Shown: one piece after another, positions 53,928-64,000 of the stretch
Layout of the letters: each line of letters starts with the position of its first letter
Numbering within the stretch: the stretch's first letter is position 1
From: Coriobacteriaceae bacterium
GTDB lineage: Bacteria; Actinomycetota; Coriobacteriia; Coriobacteriales; Coriobacteriaceae
Direction: 5' to 3'
DNA: 64,000 nucleotides
Assembly (NCBI GenBank): GCA_025992855.1
Contig: DAJPGB010000001.1
Span: 372,001-436,000, forward strand
Translations under genes and position numbers: made by a program
The notes under the pieces: generated by a model
Databases searched by the model: none
Told to the model about the DNA's origin: nothing
What the model saw: the letters and a program-made list of their open reading frames with translations, nothing else

Positions 53928-54467
53928 ATGAAGGTTATTCTTCTCGATGAGATCAAGGGCAAGGGCGGCGAGGGTGACGTCGTAGAGGTCGCTCAGGGTT
54001 ACGCTGAGAACTTCCTGTTCCCCAAGAAGCTCGCTGTTGCCGCCACCAAGGGCAACCTCAAGCAGCTTGACGAGCGTCGCAACAACATCGCCAAGCGCGA
54101 GGCCGTCCGTCTGGCTACCGCCAACGAGACCAAGGCTGCCTTCGAGGGCAAGACGGTCACCGTTGACGTCAAGGTCGGCGACGAGGGCATCCTCTTTGGC
54201 TCCGTTACCGCCGCTATGATCGCTGACGCCATCAAGGCTCAGCTCGGTATGGACATCGACCGCAAGCGCGTCGAGCTCGGTAAGCCCATCAAGGTTGCCG
54301 GTGCCCACACCGTTGCCATCTCGCTGTACCGCGAGATCAAGGCCGAGGTTGTCGTTCTCGTCGGCGTTACCGCCGAGGAGCTCGCTGCCGAGGCTGAGGT
54401 CGAGGAGGCCGCTGAGGTCGCCGAGGCCGAGACCGCCGAGGTCGAGACTGAGGCTGCTGCCGAGTAG
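53928..54467 (+). CDS. rplI: 50S ribosomal protein L9
   Basis: 179 residues. N domain MKVILLDEIKGKGGEGDVVEVAQGYAENFLFPKKLA, long connecting helix, C domain ending VAGAHTVAISLYREIKAEVVVLV. About 30 extra residues rich in Ala and Glu extend past the usual end of L9. Last gene of its operon. Confidence 0.96.
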   Translation: MKVILLDEIKGKGGEGDVVEVAQGYAENFLFPKKLAVAATKGNLKQLDERRNNIAKREAVRLATANETKAAFEGKTVTVDVKVGDEGILFGSVTAAMIADAIKAQLGMDIDRKRVELGKPIKVAGAHTVAISLYREIKAEVVVLVGVTAEELAAEAEVEEAAEVAEAETAEVETEAAAE

Positions 54468-54498
54468 CATTTGCTGCAACGCAACAATCTTGTTCTAA

Positions 54499-54537
54499 GA
54501 AGGGCGCTCTGGGAAACCAGGGCGCCCTTTTGTTTTT
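54499..54537 (+). terminator. Terminator of the rpsF-rplI operon
   Basis: AAGGGCGCTCTGG-GAAA-CCAGGGCGCCCTT followed by TTGTTTTTT. Confidence 0.9.
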
Positions 54538-54691
54538 TGCGCTGAGTGAGTGTCATGGTGAACGTTGCGTCGAAGTCCTATATACAGGACCGTTCATCCG
54601 TTTGGTTCGGTGATGATTGGCGGCGCGCGGCGCGTTTTGGGACCGTGGCTGATACTATGGATGCTCGCAAGCGATATGAATGAGGATGCTC

Positions 54692-56083
54692 ATGGCATAT
54701 GACGATAGGGAGACGGGGCTGACGGTCGAGGACCGCGGCTCAAAGTTGGGTCTTCCCCAAAACCAAGATGCAGAGGCCAATGTACTGGCCGCTATGCTGC
54801 TATCGCCCGAGGTGGTCGAAGAGGCCCAGGTCGAGCTGCAGCCCGATGATTTCTACCGGCCCATTCATAAGACCATCTACACCGCGATGGTCGATATGTA
54901 CAACAGCCGCATTCCCATCGACTCCATCTCGCTGATCGATTACCTACGAAGCATCAACAAGCTCGATGCCGTGGGCGGCGAGGCCTACATTTTGGAGCTG
55001 ATGGGTCAGACTCTGTCGCTCGTGAACTGGCAGCACCATGCCGCCATCGTTCGTCGCGATTCGATGCTGCGCGAGCTGATCGGCGCCACCAACGAGATCA
55101 ACGCGCTGGCATATAACGCCCCCACCGACACCAAAGAGGTCGTGGAGCTAGCCGAGAGCAAGCTGCTCAAGGTCACGGCACGCGAGGTCAAGTCGAGCTA
55201 CAAGACGCTGACCGAGTTTATGGTTGAGGCCTATAACGAGGCCGAGGAAGTGTGTCAGGCCGGTGGCCAGGCTGCGGGCGTGCCCACGGGCTTCCCGTCA
55301 CTCGACCGCATGCTCATGGGCTTCCGCGAGGGCCAGCTCATCATTATCGGCGCCCGCCCTGCTGTGGGTAAGACGTCGTTCGCCCTGAATCTGGCGCTCA
55401 ACGCTGCCGCTGCCGGTTATACCGTCGGCTTCTTCTCGCTGGAGATGTCGGGCAAAGAAATTGCCCAGCGTCTGATTTGCGCCTACGCCATGATCTCGAT
55501 CAGTGACTTCCGCATGGGCCGCATTAGCCCCGAGCAGTGGGCCAATATCAACGAGGCCACGCAGACCTTGTCCAAGCTCGATATTCTGATTGACGATACG
55601 CCCGGCACCACAGTGACCGAGATTCGCGCCAAGAGCCGCCGCATGCTCCATAACAAGGAGAAGGCAATCATCATCCTGGACTACCTGCAGCTGGTGAGTC
55701 CTCCGCCGGGACGCCGCTCCGAGAGCCGTACCGTCGAGGTTTCGGAGATGTCGCGTGGTCTGAAGATCATGGCCAAGGAGCTCAAGATCCCGCTCATCGC
55801 GCTGTCGCAGCTCTCGCGTCAGGTCGAATCCCGTACCGGCAAGCGCCCGCAGCTTTCCGACCTTCGTGAATCGGGCTCCATCGAGCAGGACGCCGATATC
55901 GTTATGTTCTTGGACCGCTCCGCCGACGAGGCCGAGGCCTCGCGCGACGATCGACCCGACGAGGGCGTTACGCGTATCGTCGTGGCCAAGAACCGTTCGG
56001 GCCCGATCGGCGACGTCGATCTGATGTTCCTGCCGGCATCCACCAAGTTCTATGAGCTTGATGGGGCACATGCCGAGGAGTAG
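54692..56083 (+). CDS. dnaB: Replicative DNA helicase
   Basis: 463 residues. N-terminal domain PQNQDAEANVLAAMLLSPEV; RecA-like motor with Walker A GARPAVGKTSFALNLA, SLEMSGKEIAQRL, Walker B IIILDYLQLV, and SQLSRQVESRTGKRPQLSDLRESGSIEQDAD. No intein. GAGG 6 nt before the ATG at 54692 is preferred to an ATG four codons earlier. Confidence 0.97.
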   Translation: MAYDDRETGLTVEDRGSKLGLPQNQDAEANVLAAMLLSPEVVEEAQVELQPDDFYRPIHKTIYTAMVDMYNSRIPIDSISLIDYLRSINKLDAVGGEAYILELMGQTLSLVNWQHHAAIVRRDSMLRELIGATNEINALAYNAPTDTKEVVELAESKLLKVTAREVKSSYKTLTEFMVEAYNEAEEVCQAGGQAAGVPTGFPSLDRMLMGFREGQLIIIGARPAVGKTSFALNLALNAAAAGYTVGFFSLEMSGKEIAQRLICAYAMISISDFRMGRISPEQWANINEATQTLSKLDILIDDTPGTTVTEIRAKSRRMLHNKEKAIIILDYLQLVSPPPGRRSESRTVEVSEMSRGLKIMAKELKIPLIALSQLSRQVESRTGKRPQLSDLRESGSIEQDADIVMFLDRSADEAEASRDDRPDEGVTRIVVAKNRSGPIGDVDLMFLPASTKFYELDGAHAEE

Positions 56084-56176
56084 GACAGGCGCCCGTTGCA
56101 CGGGTATACTGGGAATGTTTTGTGCTTCTGCGTGCCGGCGTGGCGCGTAGACAGTCCATGAATGTAAGGAGTAAAC

Positions 56177-57463
<1,287 letters not shown>

Positions 57464-57483
57464 TCGGGACTATTTGGTTATTG

Positions 57484-57530
57484 CGATATACCCCTTTGCA
57501 GCCCGGACGGGCGGCCGAGGGGTATATTTG
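57484..57530 (+). terminator. Hairpin between purA and purD
   Basis: ATATACCCCT and AGGGGTATAT arms (57486-57495, 57518-57527) enclose a GC-rich inner stem (GCCC/GGGC). Terminator- or attenuator-like; only a short T-run follows. Confidence 0.6.
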
Positions 57531-57581
57531 CTTGCAAAGGGCTCGCGCGGAGCGGGCCGTTCATCCATAGAGGAGGCACCC

Positions 57582-58886
57582 TTGAAGGCGGACACTCAAA
57601 CCATCGACATCCTGTTGTTGGGCAGCGGCGGCCGTGAGCATGCTTTGGCAGCCAAGCTCGCGGCATCACCGCGCGCCGGCAAGCTCTACATTGCGCCGGG
57701 CAACGGCGGCACCGCGAGCTGCGGCGAGAACGTTGTTCTCGACGACTGCGATCCTGCGGCCGTGGCGGCGTTTGCGCAGAGCCACGGATGCGGACTTGTG
57801 GTAATTGGCCCCGAGGCTCCGCTCGTGGCGGGCGTGGCCGACGCCGTGCGCGCGGCGGGTATTCCCTGCTTTGGCCCGGGTGCCGAGGGCGCCCAGATGG
57901 AGGGCTCCAAGCTGTTCTCCAAGCAGCTCATGGAGCGCGCCGGTATCCCGACGGCGGCCTACGGCTCGTTTACCGACGAGGCTTCGGCTCTTGCCTACGT
58001 GCGCGAGCAGGGCGCCCCGCTGGTCGTCAAGGCCGACGGCCTTGCCGCGGGCAAGGGCGTTATCGTGGCGACCGAACTTGAGCAGGCCGAGGAGGCCGTG
58101 CGTGAGTGTTTTGGCGGCACCTTTGGCGATGCCGGCAACACCGTGGTTATCGAGGAGATGCTCGTTGGCCCCGAGTGCTCGCTGCTGGCCTTTACCGACG
58201 GCAAGACCGTTCGCCCCATGGCCACCTCGCAGGACCACAAGCGCGCGCTCGAGGGCGACAAGGGCCCCAACACCGGTGGCATGGGCGTCTACAGCCCGGT
58301 GCCCATCGTGACTGACGAGGAGCACGCCACGATGGTGAAGGTCATGGAGCAGACCGTGGCCGAGCTCGCTGTCGAGGGTATCGACTACCGCGGCTGCCTG
58401 TACGGCGGCTTTATGCTCACGCCTGCCGGCCCCAAGGTGCTGGAGTTCAATGCCCGCTTTGGCGACCCCGAGACGCAGGTCGTGCTGCCGCGCCTTAAGA
58501 ACGACTTGGTCGAGGTCATGCTGGCTTGTGCCAACTGCGAGCTCGATCAGATTGAGCTCGACTGGCGTGACGAGTGGGCCGTGGCCGTTGTCCTGACGAG
58601 CGCGGGCTATCCCGGCAGCTACGAGAAGGGCAAGGTCATCACCGGTATCGCCGATGCCGAGGCCATGGAGAACGTGACCGTGTACCACGCGGGCACCGCC
58701 GTGGTGGACGGCCAGCTCGTGACCAATGGTGGCCGCGTGCTTGCCGTGACCGCTCTGGGCGACACGTTCGAGAACGCTCGCAACCTTGCCTACGAGGCCT
58801 GCGAGAAGATTGATTTTGAGGGCAAGACCCTGCGTCACGACATCGGCCTGCGCGCGCTGCGCGGCCGCGACGCCTGGGATGCCTAA
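57582..58886 (+). CDS. purD: Phosphoribosylamine-glycine ligase (GAR synthetase)
   Basis: 434 residues, ATP-grasp ligase of purine synthesis. N-terminal LLLGSGGREHALAAKL, AAGKGVIVATELEQAEEA, and QDHKRALEGDKGPNTGGMGVYSPVP, with FNARFGDPETQ for metal binding. The start is TTG at 57582, 5 nt after AGGAGG; a long in-frame extension upstream into purA is not translated. Ends 21 bp before the NUDIX gene. Confidence 0.96.
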   Translation: MKADTQTIDILLLGSGGREHALAAKLAASPRAGKLYIAPGNGGTASCGENVVLDDCDPAAVAAFAQSHGCGLVVIGPEAPLVAGVADAVRAAGIPCFGPGAEGAQMEGSKLFSKQLMERAGIPTAAYGSFTDEASALAYVREQGAPLVVKADGLAAGKGVIVATELEQAEEAVRECFGGTFGDAGNTVVIEEMLVGPECSLLAFTDGKTVRPMATSQDHKRALEGDKGPNTGGMGVYSPVPIVTDEEHATMVKVMEQTVAELAVEGIDYRGCLYGGFMLTPAGPKVLEFNARFGDPETQVVLPRLKNDLVEVMLACANCELDQIELDWRDEWAVAVVLTSAGYPGSYEKGKVITGIADAEAMENVTVYHAGTAVVDGQLVTNGGRVLAVTALGDTFENARNLAYEACEKIDFEGKTLRHDIGLRALRGRDAWDA

Positions 58887-58907
58887 AATCCGAGAGGAAT
58901 GAGACGG

Positions 58908-59603
58908 ATGGACGAGAAGAACGAAGAGCTCGTGGACGCGCAGATCGTCGAAGAGGACAGCCGCATGTATGGGCACGCCGAGGGCGAGCCTGGTGGCGAG
59001 GTCGCTGACGAGCCGGCACTGGTGCTGGGCGACGACGACCCGCACGATGCCGAGCTGCACGAGAAGATTCTTTCGGAGGAGTGCGCCTGGAAGGGCAAGA
59101 TTCTCGACGTCCACCGTCTTGAGGTTGAGCTGCCCAACGGTCACCGCAGCGCCCGCGATATCGTTCGCCATCCGGGTGCGGCGGCCGTTGTGGCACTGAC
59201 CGAGAGCGGCAAGATCGTACTGGTGCGTCAGTACCGCACCGCCATCGACCGCGTGACGGTCGAGATTCCTGCCGGCAAGCTCGATCCAGGCGAGGACCCG
59301 CTCGATTGCGCCAAGCGCGAACTGCATGAGGAGACCGGCTTTAGGGCTGGTCGTATTCGCTTTTTGACGTCGATTGTCACGTCCTGCGGTTTTTGCGATG
59401 AGATTATCCACATCTACTTGGCTACCAAGCTCGAGTTTGATGCGCCCAACCCCGATGATGACGAGTTTGTCAACGTGGACTTGGTGCCGCTGCACGAGCT
59501 GATCGACGCCGTACTCGACGGCAAGATCGAAGACGCTAAGACCGTCGTGGGTGCGCTTGCCTGCGACAGCATCGCACACAGGCTGGGCGGAACTGAGCTT
59601 TAA
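58908..59603 (+). CDS. NUDIX hydrolase (ADP-ribose pyrophosphatase type)
   Basis: 231 residues. The Nudix box GKLDPGEDPLDCAKRELHEETGF is complete. LVRQYRTAIDRVTVEIPAG just before it matches the ADP-ribose pyrophosphatase subfamily. The first 45 residues are acidic and poorly conserved-looking. GAGAGGAATG precedes; 58908 is preferred to the ATG at 58899, which lies only one base past GAGAGGA. Likely co-transcribed with purD and ended by the following terminator. Confidence 0.93.
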   Translation: MDEKNEELVDAQIVEEDSRMYGHAEGEPGGEVADEPALVLGDDDPHDAELHEKILSEECAWKGKILDVHRLEVELPNGHRSARDIVRHPGAAAVVALTESGKIVLVRQYRTAIDRVTVEIPAGKLDPGEDPLDCAKRELHEETGFRAGRIRFLTSIVTSCGFCDEIIHIYLATKLEFDAPNPDDDEFVNVDLVPLHELIDAVLDGKIEDAKTVVGALACDSIAHRLGGTEL

Positions 59604-59614
59604 AAGCGAGGGCG

Positions 59615-59657
59615 ACCCTGGGGCAAACACTACTGATTGTTTTGCCCCAGGGTTTTA
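59615..59657 (+). terminator. Terminator after NUDIX gene
   Basis: CCCTGGGGCAAA and TTTGCCCCAGGG arms (13-bp stem) followed by TTTTACGTTGTTTTA. Confidence 0.85.
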
Positions 59658-59684
59658 CGTTGTTGTTTTATCTCCGAGGACTGC

Positions 59685-61457
59685 ATGTTTAGAAGATTCT
59701 TGTCTTATTACAAGCCCCAGATGGGGCTTTTTGTTGCTGATACTGTTTGTGCTCTGGTGCTTGCCGCCATTGACCTTGCGTTTCCCATTATCCTGCGCAA
59801 TTTGACCGGTGGGCTGTTTACTCAGGGTCAGGCTGCCATTATGCAGGCGCTCGGCATGATCGCGGTGGGCTTGGTGCTGATGTATGCCGTCCGCTGCGCC
59901 TGCCGCTATTTTGTGAGCTATTGGGGTCACGTGATGGGCGCGCGCATGGAGTCCAAGATGCGCGAGGACCTGTTTGACCAGTATGAGCGCTTTAGCTTTG
60001 CGTACTTCGACCGCAACAGCTCGGGCGACATGATGAGCCGCGTGGTCAACGACCTGTTCGATATCTGCGAGGCGGCGCACCACGTGCCCGAGTGGATCAT
60101 CATCTGCGGCATCGAGATTATTGGCTCGTTTGTGATCCTCTTTACCATCGCCCCGGTGCTGGCGCTCGCCATGGCCGTGGTGACGGCGGCGTTTGCGGTC
60201 ATCATGTTTTGGCAGAACATGCGCATGCGCGAGGTCTTTAGCGACAACCGCAAGAAGATCAGCGGCATTAATGCACAGCTGCAGGATTCTCTGGCGGGCA
60301 TGCGCGTGGTCAAGAGCTTTGCCAACGAGGAGACCGAGCGTGCCAAGTTCCGTGCCTCTAACGACCGCTACCTTTTGTCCAAGGAGAACATGTATCACGC
60401 CATGGGCGTCTATACCGCGACGTATGGCCTGCTCTCGGGTGTGCTCTATGTGATCGTGGTGCTGCTGGGCGGCTGGCTGGTCGCCCAGGGACAGCTGCAG
60501 GCGGTCGATATGGCGACCTTCGCACTCTATATTTCGCTGTTCTGCACGCCGCTCGAGACACTCGTCAATTCGGCCGAAACGTATCAGAAGGCCATCGCCG
60601 GCTTTAAGCGTATGGACGAGGTGCTCTCGACCGCGCCGGATATCCAGGACAAGCCGGGCGCTACGGATCTGCAGGTGACTGCCGGCGCCGTGGAGTATCA
60701 CGACGTGTGCTTTAACTACGAGGATGTTGAGCTGGGCGAGGGCGATGCCGACGAACGTCCCGTTATCGACCATATGGACCTGTCCATCAAGCCCGGGCAG
60801 ACCATCGCTTTGGTTGGCCCTTCGGGCGGCGGCAAGTCCACGACCTGTTCGCTGCTGCCGCGCTTTTATGACGTGGCTGCCGGATCCATTAGCATCGACG
60901 GCCAGGACGTGCGTGATGTGACGCAACAGAGCCTGCGTCGTGCCATCGGCCTGGTGCAGCAGGATGTCTATCTATTTGACGGTACGATTGGCGAGAACAT
61001 CGCCTACGGCAAGCCGGGCGCTACGGCTGAAGAGATCGCCGAGGCCGCCCGTCGCGCCAACATCGATGCCTTTATCGAGTCGCTTCCGCAGGGCTATGAC
61101 ACCGTGGTGGGCGAGCGCGGCAGCCGTCTTTCGGGCGGACAGAAGCAGCGCGTTGCCATCGCGCGTGTGTTTCTCAAGAACCCCAAGATCCTTATTTTGG
61201 ATGAGGCGACGAGTGCTTTGGATAACGAGAGCGAGGAGGCGGTGCAGGAGTCACTCGAAGAGCTGGCGCGTGGCCGCACCACGATTATCATCGCCCACCG
61301 TCTTTCGACCATTAAGCATTCCGATGAGATTGCGACCGTTGAGCATGGTCGCGTTGTGGAGCGTGGCACGCACGAGGAGCTTCTCGCCCGTGGCGGCACC
61401 TATGCCCGTTACTATCGAATGCAGTTCGAAGGTGCGCGTGCGCACGAGCTCGACTGA
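59685..61457 (+). CDS. ABC exporter half-transporter (fused TM and ATPase)
   Basis: 590 residues. Six TM helices in the first 320 residues, then an ATPase with Walker A GPSGGGKST, signature LSGGQKQRVAIARVFL, Walker B ILILDEATSALD and H-loop IIIAHRLSTIKHSD. This is the homodimeric multidrug/lipid exporter (MsbA-like) type; substrate unknown. GAGG five bases before the ATG at 59685 overrides an upstream frame extension. 19 bp separate it from the next gene. Confidence 0.95.
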   Translation: MFRRFLSYYKPQMGLFVADTVCALVLAAIDLAFPIILRNLTGGLFTQGQAAIMQALGMIAVGLVLMYAVRCACRYFVSYWGHVMGARMESKMREDLFDQYERFSFAYFDRNSSGDMMSRVVNDLFDICEAAHHVPEWIIICGIEIIGSFVILFTIAPVLALAMAVVTAAFAVIMFWQNMRMREVFSDNRKKISGINAQLQDSLAGMRVVKSFANEETERAKFRASNDRYLLSKENMYHAMGVYTATYGLLSGVLYVIVVLLGGWLVAQGQLQAVDMATFALYISLFCTPLETLVNSAETYQKAIAGFKRMDEVLSTAPDIQDKPGATDLQVTAGAVEYHDVCFNYEDVELGEGDADERPVIDHMDLSIKPGQTIALVGPSGGGKSTTCSLLPRFYDVAAGSISIDGQDVRDVTQQSLRRAIGLVQQDVYLFDGTIGENIAYGKPGATAEEIAEAARRANIDAFIESLPQGYDTVVGERGSRLSGGQKQRVAIARVFLKNPKILILDEATSALDNESEEAVQESLEELARGRTTIIIAHRLSTIKHSDEIATVEHGRVVERGTHEELLARGGTYARYYRMQFEGARAHELD

Positions 61458-61476
61458 TTGATATGACAGGAAGTTT

Positions 61477-62442
61477 ATGGCTGACAAGAACCCTTTGACT
61501 CCGGAAGAAGTGACGGAGTTATTCTCCGAAATCGATGCATCCGGCGTCTTGGATCCCACGCTCGCCAAAAAGCGCACCGAGCGCATGCGTGAGAAGGAGG
61601 CTGCGGCCAAGCGCGGTGACAAAGCAGCGCTAGCGCAGCTGCGCAGCGAGGACCGCGCGAGCCAGGCAAAACATATCGACCCGCTGTCCGAGGACGACCC
61701 TTCGGGTTCGCAGGTGAGCCATACCATTACGAAGACTGCCATGGTCGTGGTTATCGGCATTTTGGTGCTGATCGTGGGCATGCAAATTGGCTACGGCGTG
61801 ATGCGTCGTCTGAACACCGCGAACCTCTCCGAGAGCGTTTCGGCAGATACTGTCTCGACCGCGCTCAAGGGTGGACTCGAATGGGGCAATGGCTTTACGC
61901 AGTTCCCGCTCGACTTTACCGTCGATGAAGCCGATGAGCGTACGGGCACGGTCGAGGTGACGGTGTTGGACACATCGTCTGCCAACGAGCTCGAGCTGCT
62001 GTCCAACGGGCAGATTCAGGCCGCGGCGCTTGCGACCAACGCGTTGCTCAACGATAAGATCGACCGCGTGGTGTATAACGTTCACGCCTATATCGACGAG
62101 GATAGCAACATTCAGCACGATTCCTTCTTTGGCATGTTCCCCGCGCGCGGCCACCAGAGCGCCATTTTGACGTTCGTGTGGACCAAGAGCTCATCCAACG
62201 CCACGAGTATCGACTGGAAGATGCGCATCGTGAGTATGGATGACACCATCGCCGAGCGCATTCAGAAGCAGGTGAACTCGGTGTCGTCGTTGATTGAGGA
62301 TCCGGTGGTGAGCCAGACCAAGATTGACGAGGAAAAGGCCGAGCGTGACCTGGAGCATCGTCTGCATGGCCGCGAGATTTTCCGCGGCGGCAAGCCCGAT
62401 CGCACACCGTCCGAACTGCTGGAACAGGACAAGAAAAAATAA
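61477..62442 (+). CDS. Unknown single-TM protein with extracytosolic domain
   Basis: 321 residues. N-terminal cytosolic region of about 85 residues, acidic then basic (KRTERMREKEAAAKRGDKA); one TM (TAMVVVIGILVLIVGMQIGY); a predicted outside domain of mixed alpha/beta (WGNGFTQFPLDFTVDEADERTGTVEVTVLD..., DRVVYNVHAYIDEDSNIQ); and a charged tail. No family recognised. AGGAAGTTT precedes the ATG. Its start follows the exporter by 19 bp, so it may be an accessory to it. Confidence 0.7.
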   Translation: MADKNPLTPEEVTELFSEIDASGVLDPTLAKKRTERMREKEAAAKRGDKAALAQLRSEDRASQAKHIDPLSEDDPSGSQVSHTITKTAMVVVIGILVLIVGMQIGYGVMRRLNTANLSESVSADTVSTALKGGLEWGNGFTQFPLDFTVDEADERTGTVEVTVLDTSSANELELLSNGQIQAAALATNALLNDKIDRVVYNVHAYIDEDSNIQHDSFFGMFPARGHQSAILTFVWTKSSSNATSIDWKMRIVSMDDTIAERIQKQVNSVSSLIEDPVVSQTKIDEEKAERDLEHRLHGREIFRGGKPDRTPSELLEQDKKK

Positions 62443-62446
62443 GACG

Positions 62447-62488
62447 CCATCATCCCGCGTGAGCCAAGTGCCCCGCGGGATGATTTTT
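62447..62488 (+). terminator. Terminator after the unknown TM gene
   Basis: ATCATCCCGCG and CGCGGGATGAT arms followed by TTTTTCT. The end of this stem overlaps the beginning of the long palindrome. Confidence 0.85.
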
Positions 62489-62591
62489 CTGGGACGGGGA
62501 TGAAAAAATCATTCTGGCATGTACGCAGTTGGCGAGTAGTTAAAGTCCCGCTCTCAGAATGATTTTTTCATCCCCGTCCCAGAAAAATCAT
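62480..62591. repeat. Long palindrome with perfect 37-bp arms
   Basis: Left arm 62480-62516 (ATGATTTTTCTGGGACGGGG...) and right arm 62555-62591 are exact reverse complements over 37 bp around a 38-nt spacer. The arms contain GGGACGGGGA, similar to the GGGGACGGG of the palindrome after typA. No coding potential. Confidence 0.92.
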
Positions 62592-62693
62592 TATGCATAG
62601 AAAGTCATAATTATCATTTCGTAAACATTTCGATGAAATTAACGCCATAAGGCATGCTTGCGGTTACAATACCGCGAGGCCTAACTACACACC

Positions 62694-62724
62694 TTTAAGC
62701 CGGTCCTGTGAGACCGGGAAGGAG
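62694..62724 (+). promoter_or_regulatory. PyrR-binding hairpin over the carA ribosome binding site
   Basis: GCCGGTCCTGTGAGACCGG (62699-62717) directly followed by GAAGGAG matches the PyrR anti-sequester stem of actinobacterial pyr genes (GGTCC-N-GTGAGACC core). In mycobacteria this element lets PyrR-UMP block translation of pyr genes. The preceding CCTTTAAG is also conserved in those leaders. Predicts pyrimidine-dependent translational repression of carA. Confidence 0.85.
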
Positions 62725-62728
62725 AATT

Positions 62729-64000
62729 ATGGCGAACAACCATACCGCGGGCGCTGCCGCCCGCACCTTCGCGCCCAGCGAGCTTTGCCAGCGCATGCTG
62801 GCCAAAACCAGCAAGGGCACCTGCGGTCCCTGCATCCTGTATCTTGAGGATGGGACCATTTTTTATGGACGTGCATGCGGCGCCGAGGGCACCGCGACCG
62901 GCGAAGTCTGCTTCAACACCTCGCTCGAGGGCTACTTTGAGGTCATGACCGACCCGAGTTATGCCGGCCAAATCGTAACCATGACCTATCCGCAGATCGG
63001 CAACTACGGTATCGACGAGACCGACGTCCAGTCGGCCTTCCCCGGCGACGCCGTGCGCCCTGCGAGCGCTCCGGCTATGCGCGGCATGATCGTTCGCGAC
63101 ATGTGCGCCACGCCTTCTAACTGGCGCTCGGCCGTCAGCGTGCCGGAGTACCTGCGCGCTCACGGCATTGTCGCTATCGAGGGCGTCGACACCCGTGCCC
63201 TGGTGCGCCACCTGCGTGACAACGGCTCCAAGATGGGTATTATCTCGACCGAGATCTTTGACGTCGACGAGCTTGCCGAGCGTCTGGCCGCAGCGCCGAC
63301 GCTGGTGGGCGAGAATCTGGTCAAGACCGTGAGCTGCTCTGAGCCCCACGCTTTTGCCGCGAGCGATCTGCCCGCTACGCATGACTTTGCGCTTGCCCCA
63401 GCCGCTCCTGCCCGCCACAAAGTGGTCGCCTACGACTGCGGCGTCAAGCGCGGCATCCTGGAGGGTCTGGTTCGTGCCGGCTGCGACCTTACTGTCGTGC
63501 CGTGGGATACGCCCGCGAGTGAGGTGCTCGACATGAATCCCGACGGCGTCTTTTTATCCAACGGCCCCGGTGACCCCGATGCCGTGGTGGAGACCTACGA
63601 GCAGGTGCAGCAGCTGATCGGCAAGGTGCCGGTCTTTGGCATTTGCCTTGGTCACCAGATGATCAGCCTGGCGTGCGGCGCCCAAATGGAAAAGCTTAAA
63701 TTCGGTCACCGTGGCGGTAACCAGCCGGTTATGAACCTGGTGAGCCGTCGCGTGGAGATCACCGCGCAAAACCACGGCTTTGGCCTGCTGTTCCCCAGTC
63801 TGGGCAAACTGATTCCGGAGCTTCCCGGCGGCGAGACCGAGCATGCGGCCGATGGAGATCTGCGCGTCTGGGTGCGCCGCGGAATCGCGCCGGTCGTGAT
63901 GAACGAGCGCTTTGGCCGCATTCGCCTAACACATGTGAACCTCAACGACGGCACCGCCGAGGGCATCCAGCTGCTCGACGCCCCGTGCTTCTCGGTCCAG
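62729..64000 (+). CDS. carA: Carbamoyl-phosphate synthase small (glutaminase) subunit, 3' end missing
   Basis: Class I glutamine amidotransferase that feeds ammonia to CarB for pyrimidines and arginine. The frame stays open for 424 codons to the window end. Seen: NTSLEGYFEVMTDPSYAGQIV in the N domain, and the glutaminase nucleophile in VFGICLGHQMISLACG with the NHGFGLL segment; the final His-Glu lies beyond the window. About 35 N-terminal residues (NHTAGAAARTFAPSELC...) precede the usual family start. GGAAGGAGAATT precedes the ATG. Confidence 0.96.
   Translation, partial: MANNHTAGAAARTFAPSELCQRMLAKTSKGTCGPCILYLEDGTIFYGRACGAEGTATGEVCFNTSLEGYFEVMTDPSYAGQIVTMTYPQIGNYGIDETDVQSAFPGDAVRPASAPAMRGMIVRDMCATPSNWRSAVSVPEYLRAHGIVAIEGVDTRALVRHLRDNGSKMGIISTEIFDVDELAERLAAAPTLVGENLVKTVSCSEPHAFAASDLPATHDFALAPAAPARHKVVAYDCGVKRGILEGLVRAGCDLTVVPWDTPASEVLDMNPDGVFLSNGPGDPDAVVETYEQVQQLIGKVPVFGICLGHQMISLACGAQMEKLKFGHRGGNQPVMNLVSRRVEITAQNHGFGLLFPSLGKLIPELPGGETEHAADGDLRVWVRRGIAPVVMNERFGRIRLTHVNLNDGTAEGIQLLDAPCFSVQ

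Overview
This is a chromosomal window of a high-GC actinobacterium of the class Coriobacteriia, most likely the gut genus Collinsella. The call rests on the complete 16S rRNA, the gene content and codon bias, and the gene order around the replication origin; no database search was possible. The window is centred on the replication origin near 34.1-37.6 kb. Left of it genes run mostly on the minus strand, right of it mostly on the plus strand, so transcription follows replication on both arms.

Left arm (1-34 kb), in + coordinates: the 5' part of a 23S gene, a tRNA-free spacer and a complete 16S gene (minus strand); an AT-richer TraX-family gene bracketed by copies of tRNA-Lys 3' flanking sequence; tRNA-Lys; an M29 aminopeptidase; purC; an OmpR-type two-component system; a Tat-exported lipoprotein; a TSCPD protein; purB; tRNA-Gly with repeat elements; a sortase-anchored thioester adhesin; a membrane protein whose M28 peptidase fold is interrupted by a long acidic insert; a PafB/PafC-like WYL regulator pair; a DnaQ-DinG exonuclease-helicase; ddl; rlmN; then the origin-proximal set parB-parA, parS sites, rsmG, jag, yidC, yidD, rnpA and rpmH.

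Origin: after rpmH come DnaA-box-like 9-mers, then an unusual gene (GHKL ATPase domain, Q/P-rich linker, winged helix) directly upstream of dnaA. The dnaA-dnaN gap carries more boxes and an AT-rich stretch. dnaN, recF, a DUF721 gene, gyrB and gyrA follow.

Right arm (45-64 kb): tRNA-Ile/Ala/Ile; a bifunctional-nuclease-domain gene with two unknown genes; typA; a bactofilin-like membrane protein; a TRIC/UPF0126 protein; two tRNA-Ser genes; rpsF-ssb-rpsR-rplI; dnaB; purA; purD; a NUDIX hydrolase; an ABC exporter; a membrane-anchored unknown; and carA, cut by the window end, with a PyrR-type hairpin over its ribosome binding site.

The most unusual material is non-coding. (1) Three tRNA loci (Lys, Gly, Ser) have the same downstream architecture: terminator, an inverted copy of the tRNA's own T-arm, a cluster of small hairpins, then a direct copy of the tRNA 3' end cut in the T-loop. 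(2) Four long palindromes follow gene ends, two with perfect 34 and 37 bp arms. (3) The gyrB-gyrA gap is one roughly 100 bp imperfect palindrome. Among proteins, the ATPase next to dnaA and the split M28 protein deserve most attention.
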